From Multifurca ochricompacta (lineage: Eukaryota; Basidiomycota; Agaricomycetes; Russulales; Russulaceae), in NCBI GenBank assembly GCA_022496185.1, contig WTXG01000008.1, positions 310,001-374,000 on the forward strand: a stretch of 64,000 nt of DNA, written 5' to 3'. Both the position numbers and the translations under genes were made by a program. Shown here in pieces: positions 9,916-21,675 of this stretch. Each line of letters opens with the position of its first letter. Position 1 is the first letter of the stretch. The notes under the pieces were generated by a model. That model was not told the origin of the DNA and ran no database searches. It worked only from the letters and a program-made list of their open reading frames with translations.

Positions 9916-12900
9916 ATGAATTTAATAACCAGCCTGCGTACTCCTGCCATGAGGAGTGTCGCGCACTCCTCTTTGCGTACGCTTGCCATCCTACAACATA
10001 TCCGAAGTGGCGCTCCCCAGACACGAGCACCCTCCTTTCTGAAGAGAACTCGCTATTATTCTATCGTAGCAGAAGGATTCTCTCCATTTCCAGGATGGCA
10101 GGTAAAGCCAATTAGGTCCGGTGCACAACCATCTCTGAATGGCGGCCTACTTGACCCAGAGGTTGTTCGACTTGAAGGAGGCTCTCCAGATGATGCGGGC
10201 AGCTCTTCCACAGGCTCATCTCCTCCCTCCTCCTCCTCCTCATCATCATCATCGTCATCATCATCTTCTTCTGGTGGAGACAATCCTGATGGCTCAGATC
10301 CACCAGCCTCGCCACCCCCAGACTCCTCGCCTCCATCCTCAACCTCCATTTCTCGTCAGTCCGTCCCTGAGAACTACCCACAAGTGCTTGCTCTTCCCAT
10401 AGCTCGTAGACCCCTCTTTCCCGGTTTCTACAAGGCAGTTGTCATTCGTAACCCCCAGGTTGTTGCCGCCGTAAAGGAGATGATGAAGCGTGGCCAACCT
10501 TACCTAGGCGCGTTCCTCTTAAAAGACGAACAGGCAGACTCGGACGTTATTACGGATATTAATTCTGTCCACCCCGTCGGTGTATTCGCCCAAATTACTA
10601 GTGTATTTGCCGCAGCCAGTGGATCAGGGAAAGGGGACGAAAAGGAGGAAGGGCTGACAGCTGTTCTCTATCCCCACCGTCGAATCAAAATTACTGATCT
10701 GGTCAAAGCTGGAAGCTCCCACCTGTCTACAGCGCAAGTAGAGCATGTTGATTCATCAGTGCCTTCAGATCAAGAGCAGCTGTCAACGCCTCCACCTTCC
10801 CCTCAGGCGAGTGAAGGTGAACTTCCTGTCGATCACGCACTACGTCACCCAGGTGTGCTTAAGTTAATAATCTTCAACTTGCTGGCTAACAGCATCTTTT
10901 AGCGCCTCTTCAGACCTCCTTCCTCCAGGATTTTGGTGTTTCAATCGTGAACATTAGCAATCTTTTCACACAGCCGTACAACAAAGACGATCAATACATT
11001 CGTGCTTTCATGTCCGAAATTGTCTCTGTCTTCAAAGACATCGCCCAGCTCAATCCGCTCTTCCGTGATCAAATTACCAATTTCTCCATCAATCAAGTCG
11101 CGTCCAACGTTTTTGACGAGCCCGACAAGCTTGCAGACTTTGCTGCTGCTGTTTCTACTGGTGAAGTTGGCGAGCTCCAGGACGTCCTAGAGGCCCTCGT
11201 CGTCGAAGACCGCCTCCGCAAAGCGCTTCTTGTCCTCAAGAAAGAGTTGATTAACGCTCAGTTGCAGTCCAAGCTCTCACGCGATGTAGATAGCAAGATT
11301 GCGAAACGTCAGCGTGAATACTACCTCATGGAACAGCTTAAAGGCATCAAGAAGGAACTCGGCATGGAAAGCGATGGCAAAGACAAGCTGATTGAGAAGC
11401 TCAAGGCCCGGGCCGCGCAACTCGCTATGCCAGAGACTGTCAAACGCGTTTTTGACGAGGAGCTCGCGAAGCTCGCACACCTCGAGCCGGCAGCGTCAGA
11501 GGCGAATGTCACCCGCAACTATCTCGACTGGCTCACGCAGATACCCTGGGGCCAGCACTCACCTGAGAACTATTCGATCACACATGCCAAGAAGGTTTTG
11601 GACGAGGATCACTACGGGCTCAAGGATGTTAAGGAGCGTATTTTGGAATTTTTGGCAGTGGGGAAGCTGCGCGGAAGTGTGGAGGGAAAGATCATTTGCT
11701 TGGCGGGTCCGCCAGGCGTAGGCAAAACATCTATAGGCAAGTCGATTGCTCGCGCTTTAGGCAGGCAGTTTTTTAGGTTCTCTGTGGGAGGACTGACGGA
11801 CGTTGCGGAGATCAAAGGCCACCGGAGAACTTATGTTGGGTGTGTCTGCTTTCCCTTGTTTCTTCGACGTGCGTACTGACTCCAGCGCAGTGCGCTCCCG
11901 GGCAAGATCATTCAGGCTCTCAAACGCGTCGGTACTGAGAATCCGCTTGTCCTAATTGACGAGGTGGACAAAGTCGGACGTGGCATCAACGGGGACCCTG
12001 CAAGCGCACTTTTGGAGATGCTTGACCCAGAACAAAACAACGCCTTCTTGGATCATTAGTCCGTGTTACTCTCCATGGCGAAATTCACCACTGACGCATA
12101 CACTTAGCATGGATGTTCCTGTAGATCTCTCGCGCGTCCTTTTCGTCTGCACAGGTATGTCCCCTGCTGCTTTCTTTCGTAGACTCAGTGCTTACGTGCG
12201 CCTAGCGAACGTACTCGATACAATCCCGGCACCACTTCTCGACCGCATGGAGGTCATTGAAGTATCTGGCTACGTTTCTGAAGAGAAATCAATGATTGCA
12301 GAGAAGTTTCTCGGCCCACAAGCAAAGGAGGCTTCAGGACTCAAGGACGCAGACGTTTCGTTGGACCCTGCTTCCGTCGACGTACTCATCAAATATTATT
12401 GCCGCGAGAGTGGTGTACGTAATCTCAAGAAGCATATCGATAAAATTTATCGCAAGGCATCGTTGAAGATCGTTGAGGAGCTTGGTGAAGGTGCCTTCCC
12501 TGAGGCAGAGGCTCAGCCTGTTGCAACCGACGCTACTGACAAGGCCGTTGCCGCTCAGGATCCTCCCGCGAATGAACCCGCTGCACCTGAAACTGCTACA
12601 CTACGCATGGACACGGAATCATCAAGTACTGAGAAGAAGGTGACCACAGAAAAGCGAAAGCCGTTCAAAGTACCTGATAGTGTACACATCCGCATCTCCC
12701 CGGAGAACTTGAAAGATTATGTCGGCCCTCCCGTATACCATAAGGACAGAATGTACGTTCGTCCGCCACCTGCGGGTGTCAGCACTGGTTTGGGGTACCT
12801 CGGGAATGGTTCCGGTGCTGTCATGTCAATCGAAGCAACTGTGGGTCCGCTTCCCTCTCCTATCGTGTTCATGCTCACGAATACTCGCACGTAGATCATG

Positions 12901-13422
12901 CCAGGTAAGGGTGGCCTGCAGTTAACAGGCAAGCTCGGCGAGGTCATCCGGGAGAGTGCTCAGATAGCGCTGAGCTGGACCAAGGCGCACGCGCACGCGC
13001 TCGGCGTCACAGAAGACCCGTCCGCAATGATTCTGAACGATCGCGACGTACACGTCCACATGCCTGAGGGCAGCGTCGGCAAGGAGGGACCCAGTGCGGG
13101 CACAGCATTGCTCTCCGCATTTGTCTCGCTCTTCACAAAAACGCCGATAAGCCCGGACATCGCCATGACCGGTGAAATCTCGCTCGTTGGACAAGTGCTC
13201 CCTGTCGGCGGACTCAAGGAGAAGATCCTTGCGGCGCATCGCGCAGGTATCAAGACCATCCTTGCGCCCGCAGCAAATCGCGCGGATATAGAAGAGAACG
13301 TGCCAGAAAGTGTCAAGACGGGGATTCGCTTTGTGTACGTCGAGGACGTCAAGGAGGTCCTCGCGGAAGTGTTCAATGGCACGCCGCTTGCGGAGCGCCT
13401 GCGTGACACGCTAACTCAATGA
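9916..13422 (+). CDS. Mitochondrial Lon protease (PIM1-type)
   Basis: ATP-dependent serine protease of the mitochondrial matrix. The start at 9916 gives an Arg/Ser-rich, acid-poor leader ([19 protein letters not shown]), as expected of a mitochondrial presequence; an alternative in-frame ATG is at 9949. A Ser-rich linker (15 consecutive Ser) precedes the LON substrate-binding domain ([18 protein letters not shown]). The AAA+ module follows with Walker [10 protein letters not shown] and Walker [10 protein letters not shown], a charged insertion typical of fungal PIM1, and the protease domain. Its Ser-Lys dyad lies in [15 protein letters not shown] and in [14 protein letters not shown]. Introns are short; the last (12841-12894) joins SIEAT to [15 protein letters not shown]. 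It is convergent with GMP synthase. Confidence 0.95.
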
Positions 13423-13688
13423 GTCAGTTACACTCACTCGTCTCCTTCCGCACTTGCATTTTTATTGCATTTTACTGTCCGCTTTCGGGTGTAATTGCTA
13501 TTGCATACTCTGTTGACCGCAACGCAAACATGACTCCGACTTAGAGCGCATCGTACCCGCGCACCCAATTTTTACTGTATTTTAAAATCAGATTGCTCCC
13601 CCTCTCATTTAGGTTGTCCATCCCTGACTAAATTAACACATTAATACCCATCGTGAAGAACTCTCTCTACCTATCGGCACGCTGCAAT

Positions 13689-15757
13689 TTAAAGCCACTC
13701 AACAGTCTGGCATGAAAAGTCAGTTAGTATCTGTAAGTTGAGGACATTGGACATACCCCAGGGGGCTTCGACGTGATATCATACGTCACACGATTAATGC
13801 CCGCAATCTCGTTCGTGATGCGGGACGAGATGCGACGCAACACCTCCGGCGGGAACACGAACCAGTCGGCAGTCATGAAGTCCTCCGATTGCACAGCCCG
13901 GAGAGCAATCACCTGCTCGTATGTGCGCTGGTCGCCCATCACGCCGACGGCGTGCACAGGCAGGAGAACCGCGAACGCCTGGCTGATGCGGTCGTATAAC
14001 CCAGCTGCACGGACCTCCTCGAGGTAAATCGCGTCTGCCTGCTGGAGTAGCTTGACTTGAGGGCGTGTCACTGGGCCGAGGATGCGAATCGCGAGCCCCG
14101 GTCCTGGGAAGGGGTGTCGTTGTACGAGGGGTGCGGGTATGGACAGTAGTCGGCCGAGAGCGCGGACCTCGTCTGTGTGAGCGCGTGAGACAATGAGATG
14201 GGGGTGGGGGGCGTTAGCGGTAATAGGAAAAGCAGGTGGCAAGAGTGTATAGAGACACCTTTGAAGAGCTCGCGCAGAGGCTCGATCAGCTTGAGTTTCA
14301 TGTCCTTCAATAGCCCACCTACGTTGTGGTGCGTCTTGATCGTCGCACTTGGCCCCTTGAAACTTATACTCTCAATAACGTCTGGATAGAGCGTCCCTTG
14401 AAGCAACCACTCGATCTTGCCCTTCTCCGCCTCTGCTTTCTCGAGTTTGGCAGCCTCCGCCTCGAACACGTTGATAAACGTGTTTCCGATGATCTTGCGC
14501 TTCTGCTCGGGGTCCTCAACGCCTTCTAAGCGGGAGAGGAACAGATCCGATGCGTCCACAATGGTCAAGTTCACACCAAGATCCGTACTGAGCATTTCGT
14601 TCACCTGCGCTCCCTCGCCTTGGCGGAGCACCCCATTATCGACCATGACGGCATGGAATCTAGCAGCCGGTCTGAGAGGAGACGGCATCGAACCGGACGC
14701 CCTGGCGTGACGTACCGGTCGCCAATGGCCTCATGCATCAGCTTAGCAGCGACCGTGCTATCCACACCTCCACTAACGGCACCTATAACGCGACCAGTGT
14801 TGCCACAGATTTCGCGGATGCGGGCAATTTCTTTCCCTATAAACTCCTCCTATAACGGCATTATGTGAGCGCATTCCTCAGAAACATTAGCATGTATGTA
14901 CCATAGTCCAGGCATTTTTACAATCACAAATATTGAGCACGAATCGAGAGATGACTTCCTTTCCGCGCGGAGAGTGTGTCACCTCTGGATGGAATTGGAT
15001 GCCGTAGATCGGTTTTGTGTCGTGTGCGATAGCAGCAAAGGGTGCGGATTTTGTATGGCCAATCATATGGAAATCCGGAGGGGGGGAGGAGAGCTGGTCA
15101 CCGTGAGACATCCAAACCTTTAAGCCCAGTCAACTTCAGGACACGGACGAGAAGAATCTCAATGTCATACCTCCATCTCGTCACCTAACCCTTCAAACAA
15201 CGCGTCGGCAGAAGAGTGGTCAGTCCCAAATTTGTTGATTTGTACCCGTGCAGAGCCGTATTCGCGATGATCACATCTTGCAACCTTGCCTCCGAGGTTC
15301 CAAGCGATTTCCTGCGTGGTGATCTAAGCGAAAGGGCGATGATGAATCAAGGGCAGCGACGCATATGCACCTGCAAGCCGTAACAGATGCCGAGGATTGG
15401 GACACCTAGTTCAAAGACATCTGGGTCGACATGAGGAGAAACACTGTCATAAACTGAATAGGGAGAGCCGGATAGAATGACGCCTGCGAATACGGTGTTC
15501 GAACCAGAAAGCGGTATGACAAAGATCAAGAGATCGCACCCTTTGGTTTCCACCCGAGGTCGTTGATCTTCTGAGTACATGGCATGAGCTCAGCGTATAC
15601 ATTGAGCTCTCGACACCTCCGAGTGATAAGATGACTGTACTAGATCCCAAGTAAGATGGGGGATGGAGATGGTAACGTTGTTACGATATAGGTATCTGAC
15701 CTGTGACCCAAAATCAAGGATTAGGATGGTATCGAATTGGTCATGTATTTCTGCCAT
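13689..15757 (-). CDS. GMP synthase (glutamine-hydrolysing)
   Basis: Final enzyme of de novo GMP synthesis, converting XMP with ATP and glutamine in the cytosol. The start reads [19 protein letters not shown]. The class-I glutamine amidotransferase domain has the nucleophile motif GICYGLQ and the catalytic His-Glu in [11 protein letters not shown]. The ATP-pyrophosphatase P-loop is [12 protein letters not shown]. The dimerisation domain carries [15 protein letters not shown] and [20 protein letters not shown] last small exon after a gtatgt intron gives ITSKPPG-TVEWL and the stop. It lies 190 bases downstream of the xrn1 stop on the same strand and is convergent with lon. Confidence 0.93.
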
Positions 15758-15947
15758 CGTAGTAGTAGATGTAAAGGGTCAAGAGGTCAAGAAGAAAATT
15801 CCCTAATGCGCGGAAATGAGAAGAAAAACGTAAAATGTAAATAATTAAGAAAAACCAAAACAACAACATATTGGATACGTCTACTCTACAGACATCCTCA
15901 ACCAAATGAGAAATAGATAGAAGATAGACAAACTAAAGAAAGACCTC

Positions 15948-18900
15948 TCATGATGAGAGCGGTGGTGTCGCTGAGTACCCACCCCGCCCACGGAATCCAC
16001 CTCTGAACCCTCGATTAAATCCCCCCCGCCCTCTAGTGAGCCCGATAAAACCGCCTCGTGGTGGGCCTGGCGGCCTACGATACTCTTGTTGGTATCCGCT
16101 ACCCCAACCTCGCGGGGAGTCTTGATCGTCTGTACTGGTTGAGTGGGCATGCCGTGTTGGGCCGTTAGGCTGCGAGCCGCCAGGTGCTGGGCCGTGTCCA
16201 TTCAAATGCACACCACCCCGCCCACGGTTCGGATTGGTCATAATATGCACTGATGTTGAGCTTGGCCCAGAGCTGCGGGACTGTGTCAGACTTCTTCCCA
16301 GTTCGCGTGATTTGAATAACAAACCCTGGGTGTGATGGAGCCCTCCATGCTCCCGATGGAGCTCGCTGACCACCTGGCCCCCAGCTCGAGTGAGAACCAA
16401 ACCGTGATCTGGGCTGCAATTTAGCTTCTTGTTGCTGTTGCTGTTGCTGTGGTGATGGCGGAGCAGGAGGATTGACGGCCGAAACGAATTGCCGGTTCGT
16501 TAAGTTAAGACATGCATTGAACTCAACCGAAGACCCCCGATATTGTGAGCACCGGTTGTTGAGTGTCGTACCCGAGATGAATGGCACATCCCAAACGACA
16601 TCTATAGTTTTCGTGTTGACGCCAATTACGACACCCTTTGCGGATAGCGGTACTCCGCCGCTCTCTTGCACCATAACAACCCGATCGCCGAGATCGAACT
16701 TCTGATTCTGCAGCCTATAAACTGCATGCTCCGGTTTGAGCACTGCCCGCCGAGGGACATTCTTTACCATCGCGCGCTTGAAATCGGATGCCGACCGCTC
16801 TTTGTTAAACCCGTCGGCCAATTGCTCGATCTCCTTGACTATATTCTACAGACACCATCACCGTTCCGCCTGCGCTCAGGTAGCGTAGAGACAGACCTTT
16901 TCCAATTGATCGCATAGCAATGACACTGGCTCAAAGTCTCGCACACCCTTGGTCACAAGCCACGTGCGAATCTCTTTAGCCTTGGCGCCAGGGTCATCCT
17001 CAGAAGGGAAAATAGTCGATGCCTTGGCCATATCTGTGCTTGGATTAGCTTGCTTTTTCAACTGTATGGAGTATCCGCATACCGTCACCACCCCGATCGA
17101 GGATTCTGAACACCTCTGGATACTTTTCCTGCAGCCTTAGCGTCAGCATAAAACCTCAAACATCAGCAGGCAAGGGCAAACCTTGTAGTCACGGATGAGA
17201 TCAATAGCGAGATCGCTAAATTCCCAAACATGCCCGCTCTTGTTGGAGTAACTGAGTACCTTCATGGCTTTGCCCTCAAATTTGATGCTTAGCCCAAGAT
17301 TGACCTTCTGCCCATCGTTAATAAGGACCATGAAACTGGACGTGACTCGTGAGAGAGCGCGCTTCGACATCGCGAGCATCTCTGCCACTTGGAATGACGG
17401 GATATACTGCGTGGCCATACTTTTGGCAACCACCTCTTTCAGTGCTTCGTTTTCTAGCTTCTCTGACGGAGAGAAGGCAAGGACAAAGGACAGAGAATCT
17501 GCTGCCGTAGCAGCCACACGTGCAGCGAAACCGTATGCATGTTCACCGAGGAAGAAGACCTTGCCGCCTTCGGGAAACTCCTCGTTAAGGGACGACGGCC
17601 CTCGTTCGATGTAGCGCGGATCCTCGGACTCGACCTCAGCCACTGCGAGTTGTAATCCAAGTTCGTATTCCTTGTCAGGGCCTTCATAGTCCTTGACGAG
17701 CGCACCACTTTCCAGGCGCTTCAACCCTGTAGGTGTTAAGAATTAATGTAATGAGGATAGTTTACGTGGTAATTTTAGTCGTCCGCACCCTTCAGAGGCC
17801 GTACATGCAGCAAAATGTCGACCCCACCGGTGAGAACACCACATTTCTTCGAGTACACGCTCTCAATCCTCTCCGCTTTGTTTTTCCACATGGTCAAGCC
17901 TAGTTTTGAATGTGGATTCTGCACGACCTTACTCGGGGCGCCAGGCACAACGGTCATTTTCTCGTACTTGAACAGCGCGTCGGATACGCCCACAACCATT
18001 GCCTCCTGCAAAAACGGCCATCCGGAAAATGTGCGTCTCCCAATTAGATCCTGAGCTATGTCCTCCGGTTTGCGTGGGGCATGGGGGTTTTCGATGTGTA
18101 TGACAATAGACTTGTTACGGCTCTCGGAACCGTGGACGTTGACACCATGGAAACCGAGCGAGGAAGTATGCGGGAGCGTCTTTAAGGATGGGAAACCTGC
18201 CAAAGCAGAAGTGCCGAGGAAAACACCATCACAAAGGCCCTTCACGAGGTGCAATCCATCCAGTGTTGGAAGATCGAAGGGTTCCATGGTACACGTGCAG
18301 TGATGCAATGGTGGGAAGAATCCAGGTAGTGACGATGGGTAGACGGTGGGCTCTCCGGGGTTGTACTCGAACTGGTAGCTTGTACCAAATGTATTACGGC
18401 GCATCTCTTCCGATGTCAGAAGGTGCTCTCGTGCTTGAAAGACGTCAACAAATGGATTTTGCCCTTGGTGCAGTACTCACACTTCATGGCATCGAGTAGC
18501 CTCTTCTCGTCAATAAATGGGATCTTAACCACAGCTTCCCATTCTTGCTTTTTCCCGTTCAAGTCCTGCTCGAACTCCTGAGGATAGAAATCGATTATGG
18601 GTGAATTCGGATCCCACATCAAGCCCTGTTGATTCATGAGCAAGTTAGGCAGCGGTAGTATCGGTTCACTGACCCGATAAGCCTCAGGCAATAGCTCTTT
18701 GCTAGCTTCTGGCATCACACCCATCAATTGTTCAAACGGTCGGAATGGCATTCCAAGCTCAAAGTTGAACGTCATCTCCGCAACGCCCTTAAAATCTGAG
18801 GAGAAATCGCATCGGATGGGAGTGGAACAAGCAAGTGAGGCCAACCTGACACCCTTGGCGCGTAATGATAGTCGTAGAACCAGCTCCATGAAGTGACGCC

Positions 18901-21105
18901 ACTATAGTAATAGTGCATCACCCACTGTAATCCCTCCACGTAGCGGTACACCAGGCTGGCCATTTGCTCCGGGTCGTCATACTCGATCTCTAATTTGCCC
19001 TGTGTAAAAGGTCAACGACGCCTCAAGCCCGGATGAGAAAGCGCGAACACACCATGTAGTACGAGCGCTTCCACTCGTCCATCTTCTCCTTCAACGCTTC
19101 CTCGTATCTTTGATCGAAGTCTTTGTCCGCGTATTCCACCACCTTCGCTTTCTCGTACTTACCCAGCACTCGATCCACTGCTTTCCGCGATTCCTCGTCC
19201 TCCTCCTCGTCACTCACCCACTCTTCTTCATCACCTTCACCCTCATCTTCCGGATCTGCTTGCGCCTCCCCAGGCGATTCTGGGAGGCGGAACGTCACGA
19301 TATTCTGGTCGTACTCATCATAGTCGTCCCAAGCGAGTTCTAGATGAAGGTCTGCCGCGAGTTTATTGACAAACTCACGATCTCGAGCTGGGAAATCATT
19401 CAGGAGCTCCAGTCGTGCAGTATTGTTGTTCGCGCCAACTTCGCGTTGTCGTTGTTGCACGAATTTCTGGACCTTCTCGAAAATCTCCCGTTGTGAGGGC
19501 GAAAGCACCAAAGAACCACGGTTTTCTGTGCGCTCCAACTCTTTGATGTGCTTAGACTGCTTGCCCTTGAACCAGTTAATATCACCATACTCCTTCTCGA
19601 AAACCTCTTTCTCCCACTCTACCATCTCGTCAAGGATGACCTGCAGTCTCTTCGTGTCAATATTGCCACTCTCGTTCAAATACCCGCCTGTAACAGAATT
19701 AAAATGAATGCAGTACGTGAGGGGCGACAAGGCGTACCTAATGAAGGTAACACTTTCATATACACATCAAACAGCCGTTCCAAGCCATTCTCGTGTATAT
19801 GCAAGTCGGGCAAATGGGGAAGAAAATCGTTTCCGACGAAGACAGCAAGCACAATAAAATCATCGATAATGTGCTCGAGGTTGTACTCGAATGGGAGCGA
19901 GCGTCGTACATCCCGGAACTCAAGGTCCAGGTACTCGCGCAGAAGCGATAGATGTAAAAGGTAAAAATTGATCGACTCCACTCTTCGGCATTGCAACGTC
20001 AGTTACTCGTCAATGAAAAGGCAAGAACAGAGTCAAACCTACCCCCCGTTATTCTTCTTTCTCGCTGAAGGCCCAAACTTGACTTCTTCACGAAGCAAAC
20101 AAAAGTGGGGATCATGGCTCAGCAGACCGAGCATTATAAGATCCGCATCGAGACCATATAGGCAGTGTCGGACGTTTGGATTGTAGCCCGGCTGAGCTTT
20201 GGAGAGGCGGATATATTCCATGATCTTGTGCTCGCCTTCACCGGGAACTTCATGACCAGAGAGCACAACTTGTACTTCACGCCAGTTCGCATCCTCACTG
20301 ATCTTCTTGTTCACGAAGTAGCGTAGCTGTTCGGAAAGTTTCACCATGAAAGGGGTCCCTGCCAACATCACGAGCCTTGTCAACGGCATGGTCCCAACTC
20401 CGCGAATGCAGGGGAACGCACCGGGAGTAATGCAGTTACTGTCAAATGCCTTTTCTTCCGGTAGTTTCTCTCCCTTACGCTCTGCATTCTCACGCACTTC
20501 GCGCGCTTCCTTCGCCGTGCGGAAACGACGACTGCGTTGCTGGTTCATCTTCGCGCGTGGAGCGACGCCATCAACCGCCATGAAGAAAAGTTTTTTAGGC
20601 TTAATCTTCCCAAATAGATGGTCCACGTAAGCAAATATCGAGGTGTATATCTGTTCCTCGGACATCCGGAAGTGAGCGTCCTCGTCATTGGGGTGAGAGC
20701 CTTTGCCAACGCCAACATTAGAGTCTATGGGTTATTATTGGGACGACGCGTGAGAGCTCACATGTGTGAATGATTCCGTTAAAGTCCAGGTAAAGGTTGT
20801 CTGACCGGGATGGTCAGGGGGAGAGGTCATGAGAGAGTTGTAGGGAAAAGCCACACCAAACTCAGGAATGCTATTCTCCTCAATTAATTGCGACGTCAGG
20901 GGATATCGCTCCCTGATTGTGTTTTTACTGTAAGAAGCGCAAAAATTTATGAAACTGGGTTCACGCACGATATATATCTGAAAAACTAAGGGAAACGGGT
21001 CAGCATTGCTCGACATGAGGCACACGCGTAATACCTTCGGAACGCCTACATGACAGAGGGGTCAGGAAGATTATAGAATCAGTATTTAGGAAAGGTCATA
21101 CCCAT
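15948..21105 (-). CDS. 5'-3' exoribonuclease 1 (XRN1/Kem1)
   Basis: Cytoplasmic 5'-3' mRNA decay nuclease. The N-terminus is assembled from coding exons of 4, 11 and 17 nt and then a longer one, giving MGVPKFFRYISERYPLTSQ and SIPEFDNLYLDFNGIIHTC, the invariant XRN catalytic start. CR1/CR2 segments follow (KLFFMAVDGVAPRAKMNQQR; SGHEVPGEGEHKIMEYIR; LIMLGLLSHDPHF; VFVGNDFLPHLPDL), holding the acidic metal-binding residues. The XRN1-specific region after them includes an SH3-like segment (GDRVVMVQESGGVPLSAKGVVIGV). The C-terminus is disordered and RGG-rich (GFNRGFRGGFRGRGGY) before SATPPLSS. An internal acidic stretch (about residues DPEDEGEGDEEEWVSDEEE) is typical. It is divergent from the TauD-type gene. 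Confidence 0.94.
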
Positions 21106-21256
21106 GAGTGATTTACTTGAGTTATTTCAAGAATACGAATACCACTGCACAAGCACAAATGAAAGCTTTGCAAGTTGTAAGTCGAAAGGAATGTCAGTGT
21201 CGATGTCGTCGGTGGTCGGATTATTGCCCTCCCCCCGCGGCGACGATGATGAAAAC

Positions 21257-21271
21257 CACGTGAGTCACGTG
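21257..21271. promoter_or_regulatory. CACGTG-AGT-CACGTG palindrome overlapping a TGAGTCA site
   Basis: Two CACGTG E-boxes three bases apart form a 15-bp odd palindrome, and the middle spells TGAGTCA, the Gcn4/AP-1 core. It lies about 405-420 bases before the TauD-type start. In yeasts CACGTG is bound by Cbf1 at sulfur-assimilation genes and TGAGTCA by Gcn4. Control of the neighbouring sulfonate-dioxygenase-like gene is a plausible inference. Confidence 0.5.
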
Positions 21272-21393
21272 GGATGCCCTACCCCCACGAGTGAGTGAGT
21301 GATTGAGTGTGAGTGAACCAACCCCGTCATCATCTGCGCTGCGCCATGGTTAAACTTGTCTATTTAAACTGTGCCAGCTTATTTTTTTTTCTT

Positions 21394-21419
21394 GGGGAGG
21401 GGGAGGGGGAGGGGTGGGG
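21394..21419 (+). promoter_or_regulatory. G-quadruplex-type motif
   Basis: Five runs of four or five G separated by single A or T bases, matching the G3+N1-7 pattern with the shortest possible loops. It sits in the xrn1/TauD intergenic region. Folding in vivo is not shown by sequence. Confidence 0.55.
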
Positions 21420-21481
21420 CTGGAGGCCATGTCTGACAACCTAACACTTTCTCTCTCTATCCCCTGCTTCAGGTCTTTCGT

Positions 21482-21487
21482 CACGTG
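21482..21487. promoter_or_regulatory. Third CACGTG box before the TauD-type gene
   Basis: CACGTG core about 190 bases before the predicted start codon, in a normal position for a fungal upstream activating element. It adds to the paired boxes at 21257-21271. Confidence 0.4.
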
Positions 21488-21675
21488 TGGGCTCGTCGTC
21501 GCCATATCCCCTTCTCCTCGCGTGAGTGTGGAATGAGCTATGGAGGGTTGATTTGATTGATAATGTTCTCGTGGGATCTCTCCTGTGACTTGGTATATAA
21601 CATAGCCTGACTTATCTAGGGCGGTAGCATACGTACACGACCCATCGTGCATCGTACAGATCTCGTCTTCCTACC

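Larger units (their letters stand above)
21106..21675. other. Bidirectional promoter between xrn1 and the TauD-type gene
   Basis: About 570 bases between two outward-facing starts. It contains a 15-bp palindrome with two CACGTG boxes, a third CACGTG box, and a G-run element with 1-base loops, all listed separately. No coding region is supported. Confidence 0.6.

Noticed and set aside
12960..13409. 149-codon open frame antisense to lon
   Set aside because: It is the complementary-strand shadow of the conserved protease domain.
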